Positions 12,131 through 23,585 of a DNA stretch of 64,000 bases are shown here, piece after piece. Numbering within the stretch: the stretch's first letter is position 1; each line of letters opens with the position of its first letter. Origin of the DNA: Cyprinodon diabolis. Lineage: Eukaryota; Chordata; Actinopteri; Cyprinodontiformes; Cyprinodontidae. The stretch spans positions 49,593,964 through 49,657,963 of the forward strand of contig CM060065.1 of assembly GCA_030533445.1 (NCBI GenBank). Reading direction: 5' to 3'. The translations under genes and the position numbers were made by a program. The notes beneath the pieces were generated by a model. The model did not search any database, had not been told where the DNA came from, and saw only the letters and a list, made by a program, of their open reading frames with translations.

Positions 12131-12829
12131 TGTTGGGATCTGGAGCTGTACCACCTTCCTCCAGCAGAGTGCGCCGTGGGTCTCCTGGAGCTGGAGCTTT
12201 CCAGCACACCTGAGACGCTTCTACTCATCAGGAGACCTCTCCTTTATAACCAGCTGCCAGACCTTCCTTCGACGCCGCAGTGTTGACCTTAGTTTGGTTA
12301 GCAACCAGAGCCTTGAAACTGAAAGAATCTAGTTGTCTCTGTTGAGAGATCAGATTCTAACCTGTCAGATTCGAAACCTGTCTCTAGCCTGAAGCTCTGG
12401 GTGAGCTTAACCTGCCAATCTGCCCTGGTGAACCAAACCTGAAGATTCCTATGTGGATTCCCCTGCTGCTCTTGGTGAAGAGCTGGAAACTCAGATCAAG
12501 GTCTGCCATTCAAAGTCAGAAGTTAGACGCTGCAGCTGGTCGTATCCTCTGCTGAACCAACAGTCTCTGGACCCAACAGTTCCCTCTCTCTCAAAGAGAA
12601 GCCTGGACTCAGTCAAGGTAGAATCTGAATAATCCAGAACTCATAACTCATCTGCCTGCTCCACTAACCAAACTATCATCTCTGTAGACTTCAGTGAACC
12701 TGCCCGGACCAGTTCCAGAACCAGTACATTATCTTGTGTTGTTGAAACTTTCAATAAACTCTGTTAAACTTTTACCCAGCCTCCGTTGTGTTCTGCATGT
12801 GGGCTAAGAACCTTAAACCCATCATGACA
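12131..12829 (+). mobile_element. Solo LTR of an LTR retrotransposon (699 bp)
   Basis: The element starts TGTTGGGATCTGG and ends CATCATGACA (TG...CA) and is flanked by the perfect 5-bp duplication ATATG (12126-12130, 12830-12834). A TATA-like CTTTATAACC lies near 12241 and an AATAAA polyadenylation signal near 12753, giving plus-strand orientation. The internal region and second LTR are absent, as expected after LTR-LTR recombination. Ty3/gypsy-type origin is likely but inferred. Confidence 0.82.
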
Positions 12830-12834
12830 ATATG

Positions 12835-13700
12835 TCTGTGCAAGTTGCAAAAATGTAAATAAAAATTAAGTGAAAAAAAAAAGAAAAGAAAATTGTAGAT
12901 TTTAAAATGCATAAAGCAAGACAATAAATGTTGCAAACAGCTGTGGAGGTTAAAGAGAAATAGGTTTGCTCCTCACTGCGCCCACTATCGTCTCCATCGG
13001 TCTTTCTTCGACAGTAATGACTGTCTCTCACACACAACAACAAAGTACACAACATGTGTTTACTTCATCAATCAGAGCTGATAAGTCCTCCCTTCTTGCC
13101 TCCCCTCCTTTCACTCCTTTCAATCATTGTTTTCTTGCTGAGAGGCAAAAAAAGCAGGGAACTCATCCACACAGTGCACATCTCTGAGGTTTGGCATATT
13201 TATTATGTGAAAGTGTGGGAGGACATGGCCAAATGCCTGTAATATATCTGCTCTAGAATCAAAAATGAGTGAATGGCAGTTCTCTAGTTTAAAAAAAAAT
13301 ATGGCAGAAGGAAGGGGATCCCCCTGCCAAGAAGTAGACCTAACAAAGAGAATCTCACAGACGCTTCGTAGGTGGTGGTGGAGAGCAAAAACTTTTTTGT
13401 GAACATGTTTTGTTTATGCGCTGCTTTAGATTTTTGTCATGCAGTCAATAAAACTACATGGGTGCGTGTTTGTGCAAATCTGTCATATTTTTATTGTTCC
13501 AAAAACAAAGTAAAGTACAGAATCAGCACCAAACCTCCTGCAGCGAGCCACATGGCTGCTGGCTTCCTGAAATAGACGACAGTAACAGGAGAGAACCAGA
13601 TAATGCATCGTAGGGAGATATCTGCAGAGCTGGGATTCAAAATGAAAATTGCTTACAAAATAGAACTATTCTCATAGGTTTGTTCTGAATGTAAAGGAAC
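12835..13700. other. Intronic sequence without a recognised gene
   Basis: Short ORFs (60-77 codons) overlap on both strands between 12822 and 13575 without domain features. A weak AT-rich stretch only; no repeat ends recognised. Confidence 0.5.
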
Positions 13701-14396
13701 AGCGGCATTTTATTTAAAGGGGAACTTCCTTTTTTTTTTTTCTTTTACATTGGGCCCTTGATTTTACGTTATTACATCATGTTCTACTCACCCATATGAG
13801 TTTTGTGTCATTTGGAGCCGTTCTGAAGATATCATTTATAGTACGCCAGCATTCATAACATGTAGGAGAACATGTCCCCCAGACATCCGAGGTTATATTT
13901 TTTATATTTATATGTTTTAAAAACAAAGCGGCGCATGTATGATGTCATCCGCGTGTGCCGGCTACCATTCCTTCTTCCTGTCCGCTGAACTGCTGCTAGT
14001 TTTGCTCACATGCCTGGAAGATGTCTAGTGCTGCTACCACAGATGATCTCGCTCTCCAAATGGAATTGAACGATTCAGATTAGCTAGAATGAATAGAAGG
14101 GGTGGAGCGTAACCACCTGTGGCCCAGGCTGCCTGTCACAACTCTAGTCCGGCGCGGATGACGTCATACACAGTTATGAGCTGTCAGTGTGGGTTGCTGC
14201 TGCTGCTACTTTTAGACACACCAGGCAAACCTGTGGCAAGCCGGGCGATGGGAAAGAAGGAGAAGACGATGAGAAAAAGAGAGCAGAGAAAGTGTGGACT
14301 GCTGGAAGAACTGCGGTGAACTGGTGAAAGAAAAGTGAAATGGCGTGCTCAAAGATGACCCTGCACATTTAGAGGATGTTTGGCTCAACCTGCTGC

Positions 14397-14480
14397 TGTG
14401 AAGCAGGATTCTCCACCATGAACAGAATCAAAAATAAATCTGGATCCAGGCTCAAAATGAGGTCCTTGATATGTGCTTGA
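14397..14480 (+). pseudogene. hAT transposase C-terminal relic
   Basis: A 28-codon frame reads CEAGFSTMNRIKNKSGSRLK then MRSLICA and a stop. It matches the CERGFSTMNRIK...RSRL signature in the C-terminal dimerisation region of hAT transposases. The frame can be traced back only to about 14373. The surrounding 13700-14800 sequence includes a G-rich, CpG-containing block and may be part of the same decayed element, but no ends were found. Confidence 0.5.
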
Positions 14481-15171
14481 GAATGGCTTAGTCTCCATTT
14501 AAACCCAGGTTTAAAGCCTTGCAGGGCAGCCTAAAGCCCACTGCCAACATTAAGACAGAAAAAAGAAAGAAAAAAAAGTAACGCTCAGTTCAGGTGTTTT
14601 ATCAAAAACTGTTTAGATTTTATTATGGAAAAATGTTCTGTTTTTATATTTTTTATTTAAAATTTCAATATATAACATGGATGCATGAAAACCTGCATTT
14701 TATTTCAGTGTAAAATTCTGTTTAAAGTAACGGATTATAATGACCTTTAATGGTTGATGATTTTCTTTATTCGGACCCCGCTGATTTTTAATTGGTTACC
14801 TCTAGTTTAAAGGAAAATACCAAAAAAAAGAGGGCAGCATCTTGCAACACATTACAGTCCTCAACAGTCTGTCATTTAGGAAGTGCCTTAGTAAACAGAA
14901 GTCATTTAGGGAACAAAATAAGGCAAGAATTATATAAAATGAACAATTTACTTTAAACAAAAGCACAACTTATGCCTTTATGTTTGTGAAATGCTTACTT
15001 CATGGATCCTCTCTCTGCTGGCATCAAAAGATCCAACTGTAGACTTAAAAACTCACTAACAAGGTAAAAAATTACCTAGGAATGTCAACCGATCGCATGA
15101 CACCAGGTTATGAGGCATCAAAGAAGGAGGATAAGGTAGGAAGAAAATGAGGAATAGTGTTTTGTTTGTAC
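14481..15171. other. Intronic sequence next to the itfg1 exon
   Basis: Intron immediately downstream (minus-strand sense) of the exon at 15172-15266. AT-rich, no further coding block found. Confidence 0.6.
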
Positions 15172-15266
15172 CTCTTTGGAAGTCCGCTTGGCAACGTAGA
15201 TGATACTCTGCTGACAGGCATCGTCTAAACATGCAGGGAGAAGGTGGTCCTGATAGCCATCACCAT
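15172..15266 (-). CDS. itfg1: itfg1 internal exon (third of three in the window), FG-GAP calcium loop
   Basis: This 95-nt exon has a TCTGGCAG acceptor and a GTACAA donor. Its two leading bases complete the Asp codon from the previous exon. It then encodes 31 full codons: GDGYQDHLLPACLDD followed by ACQQSIIYVAKRTSKE, ending in phase 0. Human ITFG1 has DGDGHMDHLLPGCEDKNCQKSTIYLV here, so the DGDGxxDHLLP calcium-binding loop and the two cysteines (PAC...DAC) are kept. The next coding exon would encode the WVPVL-like segment. I did not find it between 1 and 15171, so it should lie further along the minus strand. Confidence 0.9.
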
Positions 15267-16193
15267 CTGCCAGAATGAAACACAAAGTTAGATCAGGGGA
15301 TAAAAACGCAACTCTGAGCCAAAAGGAAAAGAGTGATACTCCAAACCAGTGCTATTTTAATACTTTTCCTCCATCTCAATTTGTTCTGCTCTGACTTTGA
15401 GAGCAGCGCTGTTTCAGACAACAAAGGAGCTGCTGCTATTTTTTTTTCTTCCCATTTTCCCAACTAGATCACAAGAACACCTGCTTGTTTTCTACAAGCA
15501 CACGTAAATCCAAGCTGCGCCCGTCACTTTGATGTCTTTCAATAATGTCTCTAGAATTGAACCATAAGTTCCATTTTTTCCGCATTTCATTGATACTAAT
15601 TGATCTCAGGATTATAAAATGCAGGATTCATTTAGAGTAGAAATGTTTAAAGAGGTTACCCAGAACCCAAAGGCCTAGTTAGACCGAGTTTAGCTCAGGC
15701 TTCCATAAAAAGCAACAAAATTCTAATTAAGTGAGGATTTTTTATTTTTTTTTATCACAGCGTTTAATAGGATTTAAAGCTGCAATTAAACATGCTATTA
15801 TAACCCTCAATGATTTTTAAAAGCCAGGATGTGAAGCACCAGAAAGAAATCTGAAATAGAAATTATTTTAAGCTCGAAGGATGTTAACATCCTGGCAACA
15901 ATCACCAATGCATAAATCCACAGAGCAAAGAAGACTGAAACTTTACTCCTGGACACACATTAACACTGACTCCTGGAAAACCCTGGAGCGGAATAAAAGC
16001 TTCTTTACTGCAGCGGACTGACTGCAAAGGCATAAAAAATATTCAGCTGGAAATAGTCTTTGAAACAAAAAAAGACTGCTTTATTAGTAATTATTGAAAT
16101 TTGAGATCAATCATAAATATTGAGTAGATCAGTTTCTGTGAGAACTCAAGCTGAATCCTTCAGACATAAAAACGTAAAATATGGATTTAAAAT
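15267..16193. other. Intronic sequence upstream of the itfg1 exon
   Basis: Minus-strand intron leading to the 15266 acceptor. T- and A-rich tracts, no recognised element. Confidence 0.6.
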
Positions 16194-16370
16194 TTCTTCA
16201 TGAAAATAAGGGATTTCCTGATATAACATTTTCATGTCCGATATGATACTGACGCAATATATCAGCACATATCACACATATTTGCATTATTTGTTTTGCA
16301 GAATGTTAGAAATATCATTAATCAAGTGACATTACTCAAACACGGAGCAATAGTCAACAATGATAGATGT

Positions 16371-17186
16371 TAGGGGTGGAACGGTTCACAAAATCCACGG
16401 TTCAGTTCGGTTCACGGTTTCGTGGTCACGGTTTTCGGTTCGGTCCGGTATATGTTGATTGTTACAACGAAATCCCATAAGAAATTAATGAAATTAATGA
16501 AAAAAATCCAAAAAAAATTAATGAATTGTAATTATTTTTAATAATCCGAGGAAACCCTGGATCATTTCCGTATGTTTTGCTGCTTTGAATTTAATCATCT
16601 GGCGCATGCTCTCTACGATCTCCAAGGAACTCAGAGCGGAGCGACGGGAGCCACAGTGGAGGCTGTAGGCTTTGCTTTGAGCAGACGGTCTGGAGCGCAG
16701 CGGGGCGGAGCGGAGCGCTGACGGAGTATGTGGGATTTCGGGGTTAGCCTGACATGTTGTTCATGTTGTTGTTAGCATAAACAAAACGTGTTGCACAATG
16801 CTTGCACACTGTTGCACTTTTATCCACAGCTTTCTTTCCGCCGTCATCGTAGGTCACTCTAAATGCAAAGTGGTCCCATACAGCAGACCTATAAAGTGCT
16901 GCTGGCGCGTCTTCCAACTCCTGTTCTTTCCCACTCGCCATACCCACACAATTCTCCACAACAACTGATTTTTTTCAGCTACACCCGGCTACGCTGCTTC
17001 GCTTCTTCTTCTTCTTGTTTACTACTGGTGGTTGGCTTTGGTCGCAGTACCGCCACCTTCTGCTCTAGAGTGTAAACGCTTCGCCTATGAGAAAAAGGAG
17101 CAGCGCATGAACCGAACGCAACACACGCGAACCGAGACAGTCGAACCGAACGGTTCGGACGATTTTCATAAACCGTTCCATCCCTA
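16371..17186 (-). mobile_element. Non-autonomous hAT-like element with BED-finger exon, copy B
   Basis: The ends TAGGGGTGGAACGGTTCACA and AAACCGTTCCATCCCTA are flanked by ATAGATGT (16363-16370) and ATATATGT (17187-17194), a 7/8 match to an 8-bp duplication. Compared with copy A it carries about 280 bp of extra sequence (about 16460-16740), including a purine-rich GAGCGGAGCG block. The BED frame lies on the minus strand at 16941-16744. Confidence 0.8.
16744..16941 (-). pseudogene. BED zinc-finger N-terminal fragment, copy B
   Basis: The ATG-initiated frame is nearly identical to the one in copy A, with MASGKEQELEDAPAALYRSA, VWDHFAFRV and VCKHCATRF. Visible changes are Thr to Arg before SAVW and a few near the C-terminus (ANNNMNNMSG). 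It ends at the same place as copy A, consistent with a first exon whose downstream exons are gone. Confidence 0.68.
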
Positions 17187-17390
17187 ATATATGTGAAAAC
17201 AACTGACCCATTTAATATTAACCAATGGGTTATAAACTTCAGACAGAAGCAGTGTGTGTTTTTACCAGCATGCTGATATCAAAGATTTCAGATGCAGGCT
17301 AATATAATCCAATTTTTAGATTTTGGCTTGATATCGGACACATATCTCACATCAACATCAGATTAAGGTATCCCTAATAGAACAGTAGTG

Positions 17391-18250
17391 CATCACCTCA
17401 GGAAAAAGCAACTCCTACTAAATCAATGTTGCACCGTTGAGCTCCTCTCTTAGTTCTTGAGTCCAGATAAGCATGTGCAAGAGGCTCAGTGAGAAGCAGA
17501 CCAGAGCGGAACAGAAAATGGAGTTGCTCCGTATTTTGACAGTGAAGGACGGACGGTGCGTTCATGGACAGCGGCTTTAAGAGGAGGAACGGAGAAACTA
17601 AAACCATTCTCATTAATTAATATAAGATTTTCGCTGGCAAACCTACGCGGAGCGGACATGGAGGATGTGGAATCGGAGGTTAGCCTTAAGCCTCTGTCCT
17701 TAAGCCACAGATTAACTTCCCATGAATGTTCAAATAACTAAAATATGAAGAAATGTCCCATCAAGCTTGTGATGTTAAAATTAATTTTATAAACTGTGTT
17801 CTTCTTCTGATGCTTTCTCTGAGTGTTCAAATAATTAGTATCTTATTTTTGCAGAAAGTTTGGGGAGCCAACAGCTGCAGCTGCTTCAAGTGTTGCGCAG
17901 AATTGCACAAACCTTCATCTGGGCAGACAGAGCATCTGCATATTTTATCAAGTTATTAAATGATGCACCATCAGGATCAGTGTTTAAACATTTAGATGCA
18001 TGGTATATACATTACCTAAAAGCTTTGAAAAACAGTGTGAAGGGGAGATTCAAGAAATGAGTTCGCCAAAAGTAACTCGATCTCCCCGTCCATGCACTGT
18101 TATGGTGCATGGACAGAACTGCACTATTGTGACTGAATGAGATCCAGATTCTTTACACATAATATGAGGTCATAAATCATTATATCAAGAACAAAAGGAA
18201 AAAAAATAACAGAATAAATCATGAACAGAGAAAGGAAAGCAAAACATGTA
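17391..18250. other. Intronic sequence with an unassigned ORF-like block
   Basis: Two short ORFs on the plus strand (17556-17741 and about 17854-18060) look more gene-like than their neighbours. The second follows a TTATTTTTGCAG acceptor-like sequence and ends with a Lys/Arg-rich tail, but it has no ATG and no family I recognise. A perfect 10-bp hairpin stem (GTCCATGCAC, 7-nt loop, GTGCATGGAC) lies at 18088-18114. Confidence 0.4.
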
Positions 18251-18429
18251 TGCGAGAATCCTGACTTCTTTTATAATCAGAATTCAGTAAGAATTCTGAG
18301 ATTAAAGTCAGAATTCTGAGAAAAAAGTCAGAATTCTGACTTTTTTCCCCATACTAAACTGAAATAAAATTTAAAAATCAGTTAACTTTTTTTTTTTTTT
18401 TTTTCCAGTGGCCCTAATCCTCTTCCGTA
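18251..18429. mobile_element. Truncated copy of the TCAGAATTCTGA MITE
   Basis: It contains AAGTCAGAATTCTGAG repeats and the same right end as the intact element at 26506-27018 (CAGTGGCCCTAATCCTCTTC then CGTA). The matching left terminus is missing. The T tract before the right end is longer here. Confidence 0.7.
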
Positions 18430-20700
18430 CATAGGGGTTATCTATTTAACATTAATAATTCTGTTGAGAAAGCCTGTTCCATGTTGAAATAAAGAAAATT
18501 ACCTATGCCTTTTTTTTTTACATTCCGTATCCAATGTTTCTCTGGGTATCGATATGGAGTTTTAAAAGTTAGTATCATGACAAGCCTAGGTGTTTACAGT
18601 GAGAAGGAAAATGGCTAGATATCAATTCTCTTTTAAAATCAAAGCTATTATGTTCTTGTCAGAAATAATCCAACTCCAACAACGGTATCATAAACCGAAA
18701 TATAAAGGATGTAATTAAAGAGTGTTTGGAGAAGATGCTTAGCATCCTTTCTTCCATGCTGTGGAGATTGCTAGAACCTTTTGGAGGTGCAGTTCAGCAA
18801 GCTGCCCCACGTGTAACGTTTCATCACAGCTTCTCACTCAAAGGTCTGACCAGACATGCATAACATTGAATGAGCTTAGGAGCCTAGAAAAGAAAACCCA
18901 GAGAGAACCACGGTAATACTTTGCCTTCAGTGTGGTGTTAAAACTGCAGTTATACAAGCTCCATCTGGATGTTTGCAGCTGCTCTCCAGAACTAAATTGC
19001 TCATGAAACACTTCCAGATTATTTGTTTTGTGCTTCACAATCATTTTACTGCAGTGTGAACCCATTCATAAAATAGGTACTTAGAAACTCGGCCGTCTTG
19101 TTGAGCGTTACTCGGCTACACGGGAAGTTTCCTTTTAGCATCTTAACTCCCAAAAGTGACAGATGTAAAAACGTCTGAGTCCGTCTAATTCAATAAACAT
19201 TTAATTTAGGGTTTACATTCCAGGAGGGTGTTCTGGTGCATTTAAACTAGCCGACGAATTTCATCATGCGTTCAGGCAATTATTTAAAAAAAAAAGCTTT
19301 TTAGCCATGTTGATGTTGCTGCTCTGTTAATCTAAATCTGCTTCAACATGGTAAGACCCACACTCCCAAACAGACGGCGTGCCCTGTGGAAGGGTCTGAC
19401 TCTGATGATGAATGACAGAGCAAAGATGAGGAGGAGGAGAAACTCAAAGTGGCTGTCAGGGGCAAGTGAGCGAGAGGCAGAGTGCTGAGAAAAAAAAAAA
19501 AAAGATAATTTGATGCTGCAAAAGCTTGCAAGACAAAATTTAGTGAAAGAAGCTATTTTTAAATAGTCCACTTCATGGCATCAAACATGCAGACTGTCTA
19601 ATATTGACTTCATTAAAGTAATTATATGATTTAAAAGAAACAAAACCCAACAAAAGAAAATCAATCATGGACTGAGAGATAAAACATCTGAACAGGCAGC
19701 AGGATTGCTGCTGATATTCAACAAAACATGTACTGTAACATATGGTGGAAACAAAACACCACCCCTCCCCCAACAGCAGAACATTCATATGTGAGGAATA
19801 GTTTCTAATTAGCAGCAATGCTTCTGGAACTAGGCAAACCATTGATATAAGGAACATAAATGCATCTGCAAATGTTCCACTGCTGAGATGTTCTACAAGG
19901 TGGAGAAAGGCAGGAGGAAACCCAAACAAGTTCCATGATTCAGTTTTAATTCAGAATTGTAGGTTATTTTTCTGATGATTTATGTCTTCTACACACGCAT
20001 ATCCCAAATCTTCCTCCCCATTCCCATCCGCCCATCTCTACATCTGCAGCATTCTTCTCTGAAAGGTGCTACTTGGCCTCTTTCACCTCCTTTGTCCACT
20101 TTCTACTTCTCCTGAAGTCACCATTTTATCTCTCCTATCTTTCTTTCTCCTTTGACTTCTCTCATCGCTGAATCTTTCTTCCCTCTCATATCATCTTCTA
20201 CCCATTTTCACGCTGGTGTACAGCATATTGGAGGCTGGTTGCTATGGAATAAAGCTGCAGATTAGGACTGGAATGGAGAAAACAGAATATAAAGGGGGTG
20301 AAAAAGTAAAAAAAAAAAAAAAAAAGGGGAGCGGTTTATTACAGAAGCCAGAAAAGGTTATCCACAGATAGCAATTTCCTGCAGTGTGACCCATTGGCAT
20401 TTATCACGTAACACAATATGCTAATTACTCTACGGTATGTCAGTTATCAGACGCGCTGAAGAAAAACACTTTTTTTTTTTGAGAGATCCCACCAAATTGT
20501 TGCCTGTTTAAGAGGAAAAATTATACTAATTATGTTATAATGCTATTACTTTATCCAAATTATAATCAGAAAGATATTCATGAATGTCTGAGTAATCCTC
20601 TTGATGTCTGCCCTCTGAGAAATAGCCGACCCCAGTCCTGGGAAATGGGTGACCATGACAGGTCTATGTAGACCAGTGATAACCCGCCAACCTTTACCGC
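18430..20700. other. Intronic sequence without a recognised gene
   Basis: The longest frame is a 118-codon minus-strand ORF (19573-19929) with scattered hydrophobic runs and no recognised domain. A-rich tracts occur at 19489-19503 and 20309-20326. No exon or element ends seen. Confidence 0.5.
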
Positions 20701-20715
20701 ATGCGAAACTATTGC

Positions 20716-21393
20716 CTCATTTACAGTACCCTTGAAAAAACGATCCATGCCGAGACCGGTCCGAGCTCGGATCAGTTAACCAGGCCGAGCTCGGTTCTGA
20801 CGACCGTTTACACATCATGGTATCTCGGTTCCTCGACTCCTCGCCTCCTAGTGACAATCTGCGGTATTACTGCCAGTATTAAAGGAAGAAATCAAGCAGT
20901 TGGTGGCGGTAATGAACCAAAAGTTGTTTGCCAACCGCCATAAATCACAAGAAGTAGAAGACGAAGAAGGAGGGAATCAAGCAAATCGAAATGGCGGCGC
21001 CCGTCACATTCAGAAAGTTATGCTTGATAATTATTGCTGTACTTTGGTGTTATTATTCAAAATGCCATTATTTAAAATGTTGCGTGGAGAAGATTTAGAT
21101 TGTTGTTTATAGTTGAAGAAGAAGTTGTTCTTCTTCTTCTGTTTCCGGAGGGGCATTACCGCCAACTACAGACGGAGATGACGCGTTCTGCTCATGCGCT
21201 CTTGTTATCAGAGAACCGAGCCAGGGAAAAACCGAGCCGAGCCCACCTCTGGAACTGGTCTGCAGTTAGCTCGGTCCGGTTGTGTCTAGCTCGGTTCAGT
21301 TCAGTTTGCTTTCCATTTACACACGATAAGTTATCTCAGTTACTGAGCTCAGACCGGTCTCGGCATGGTTTTTCAAGGGTAGTGTAAATGGAG
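20716..21393. mobile_element. MITE with long GAGACCGGTC-containing inverted repeats
   Basis: The left end (CATTTACAGTACCCTTGAAA, CATGCCGAGACCGGTC) is the inverse of the right end (GACCGGTCTCGGCATGG, TTTTTCAAGGGTAGTGTAAA). Repeated GAGCTCGG/CCGAGCTC words fill the subterminal region. The middle has a second, weaker inverted pair: GGCGGTAATG...GAAGAAGGAGG and CTTCTTCTGTTTCC...CATTACCGCC. No coding capacity. Confidence 0.75.
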
Positions 21394-23388
21394 TATGAGA
21401 CTTTATTCAGTACTCTTCACTGACGACTGCTTGGTAAAACTCAGCCAATTATCCAGAAGATTATTCTATATATTGGTATGATTCCAACCATAAAACCAAC
21501 CAATGGGGAGCCCAGAGCCATCAGTAAAACAATCCAGTTCCTAAAATGTAATAGTAATGCAGAGTCCCCCAACTTATTTTGAAGTAATCTTGGCCTATTT
21601 TGCATAACCAGGTGGAAAAGCAAATAACTAATAAAAGTTGGGTGAGTAAAACACAGCCTAAGCTGCATCAGTTTAAACATGACTCAAAGTTGCTTTTTTA
21701 TTTTTGAAAATAATGGGTCTTTTTTTTAACAGCAGTAATAAAGACATGCTTGAGAATAGGCATGTATTTATATTACATTTGTTCTACTTCACGTCAACCA
21801 TAAAAAGCTGAAAATTTCAGACCTCTAGCTCCAACAGTTCCAGAGCTGTGGGGTTTGGAACTTTTGGTGTCACCAGCATCTCCATAAAAATCTCCAAATG
21901 TGCCAAATGCTTTTACTAAACTATTAGAATGACCCATAGAGTAACACTGAAGCATTTTGATGGCCACAAAAACATATATGAAGCAAGCTTTTTCCACTTT
22001 TTTTTCAGAATTAGTGTATATAACAAAAATGTAAGTTATAAACCTAAAATAGCATAAAAATCTCTTTAAGAAAATAGTGAAACTGCTGCTTTCCAAGCTA
22101 AAATATGCCCCAGTGCCTTTTCTGAGCTGTATTCTTTTTATTTTTTTGGCCTTAGGCGTTGTAATAAAACAAAATCAGTGTCCAAACTTAAAAGATATCG
22201 GACCGTTGTTATTATTCAGCTTCGAAATGTGTGCATTGATTCAGCACTGCGTTTCACTGTTAAGCACGCCGGTAAGAGTGAAACTTACTGTAGCTTGGAA
22301 AAACAACTAATGTTTTATAAAAAAATGAATAGTCAGTAGTAGTAAAGGAAATATTTCACCAACAAAACTGGGAGACTTTATTTCTGTGGCACATTTAAGT
22401 GACAAGATAATTCAAAGTGCTGAACAGGAGAAAAAAGAAGAAAATGAAAAGTTTGTGCAGTGATTTTTTCTCTGCTTTTACCAAGGGCCTACGTGTGTAT
22501 AGTCATTAGGTGACATAGGTAATGTAACTTATTGTAACCTATATTACATTTTAGGAATGTTAGGATTATTAAATAAATAATCCAAGTTAGAGTAAATTCA
22601 AATAATTCTTAAATTAGGTTCGTCTGCTAGAGGAAGTGGCAAATTGTAAAACACAAGAGACAATCAGATGGTGCAAAATTGGTGAATTGTATTAATATTT
22701 ACAATATATACAGGTTATCAACAGGTGATGAAATCCAGAATGGTTCCTAAATCCAAGGAACTTAACAGTTCATGCTGGTGAAGAAAGGAACAAAAAATAA
22801 AATAATAATCCAATTCTTTCTGGAGCAGGTCAGTCCAGAGTGAAGATTTTATGGCTGCAACCAATTAAAAGAGTTATCTTTGATAGAAGGTTTAGTATTT
22901 CAGGATCCGCTTATTGGTTAGCTCGCCAGTCTGGTCAGCATGACACCAGACAATCCATGATTTATCCCCGCGGCAAATTGCTTTGATTGGGAATCTGTAA
23001 CACACCTGGCCAGTTCCGTCTTGACAAACCGTGATCGCTACAACGTTCGGTCGAACGCTCACACGTCTGCATACCAGAGTCCGACAGCGTCTCCTACCTA
23101 AGGTGCCGATAAGCAGCCATATAGGTGGTAGTCGTAAATTTAGGACGCTGACGTGCAGTGGCCACATGACTTTAAAACCGCGCAAGAACAATGTTTTTCT
23201 AGCTTGGTTTGTATAGAATAAATTAAGGAAAGGAGGATTTTTTTATTAAATCTTTAAATAAAACTAAATTTAACAAAATGGAAAATAAAATAAATTAACT
23301 GAATCTAATATGAAAAATTTATCCTGGTTACATTATGTTGTTGTTTAATAATTAAGATCTGAGTTGGGGGAGCAGGTAGATATTTAAT
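21394..23388. other. Intronic sequence without a recognised gene
   Basis: ORFs up to 100 codons on both strands show no recognised family. A GC-richer block at 22900-23200 has overlapping ORFs on both strands (22892-23216) and may be an old retroelement remnant, but nothing specific supports this. Confidence 0.45.
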
Positions 23389-23389
23389 A

Positions 23390-23585
23390 CAAAGGCCCCT
23401 AAGATGGACCCTTGTGGAACGCCACGTGATTTTTTTGTGGCTTCTGATGTAAAGTTAACCAATGACACAAAAAGGCCTGCTCTTCAATTAGGACTCAAAC
23501 CAGTCGAGTGCTGGACTAGTAGGGCCTATTCAGAATGATTAACAGTGTTTAATGCTGCACTCAGCTCAAATAACACCATCAGTAA
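23390..23585 (-). mobile_element. LINE reverse transcriptase relic
   Basis: On the minus strand the frame reads LFELSAALNTVNH, two stops later LFVSLVNFTSE, then RGVPQGSILGAF. These match the D-L-S-A-A-F-D-T-V-D-H block (first catalytic Asp region, here Asp changed to Asn) and the R/CGVPQGSILGP block of LINE reverse transcriptases of the CR1/L2/Rex1 group. Two in-frame stops and the catalytic change show it is dead. No endonuclease or 3' tail was recognised nearby. Confidence 0.7.

Larger units (their letters stand above)
16194..17390 (-). repeat. Old interspersed repeat, copy 2, interrupted by a hAT element
   Basis: The parts at 16194-16370 and 17187-17390 form one repeat split by the BED-finger element at 16371-17186. 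The left part is the reverse complement of 1410-1640. Both parts carry ATATCGGACA-like and CATATCACAC-like words. The insertion shows this repeat is older than the hAT family. Confidence 0.45.

Noticed and set aside
1..15171. Search for the next itfg1 exon (WVPVL-like)
   Set aside because: No segment with fitting splice sites and sequence was seen. It probably lies outside the window.
19573..19929. 118-codon minus-strand ORF with hydrophobic runs
   Set aside because: No recognisable domain, start context or splice structure. AT-rich chance ORF is the simplest reading.
22892..23216. Overlapping 99- and 61-codon ORFs in a GC-richer block
   Set aside because: Cysteine/arginine-rich look suggested a retroelement or viral gene, but no motif (protease, zinc knuckle, integrase) could be seen.
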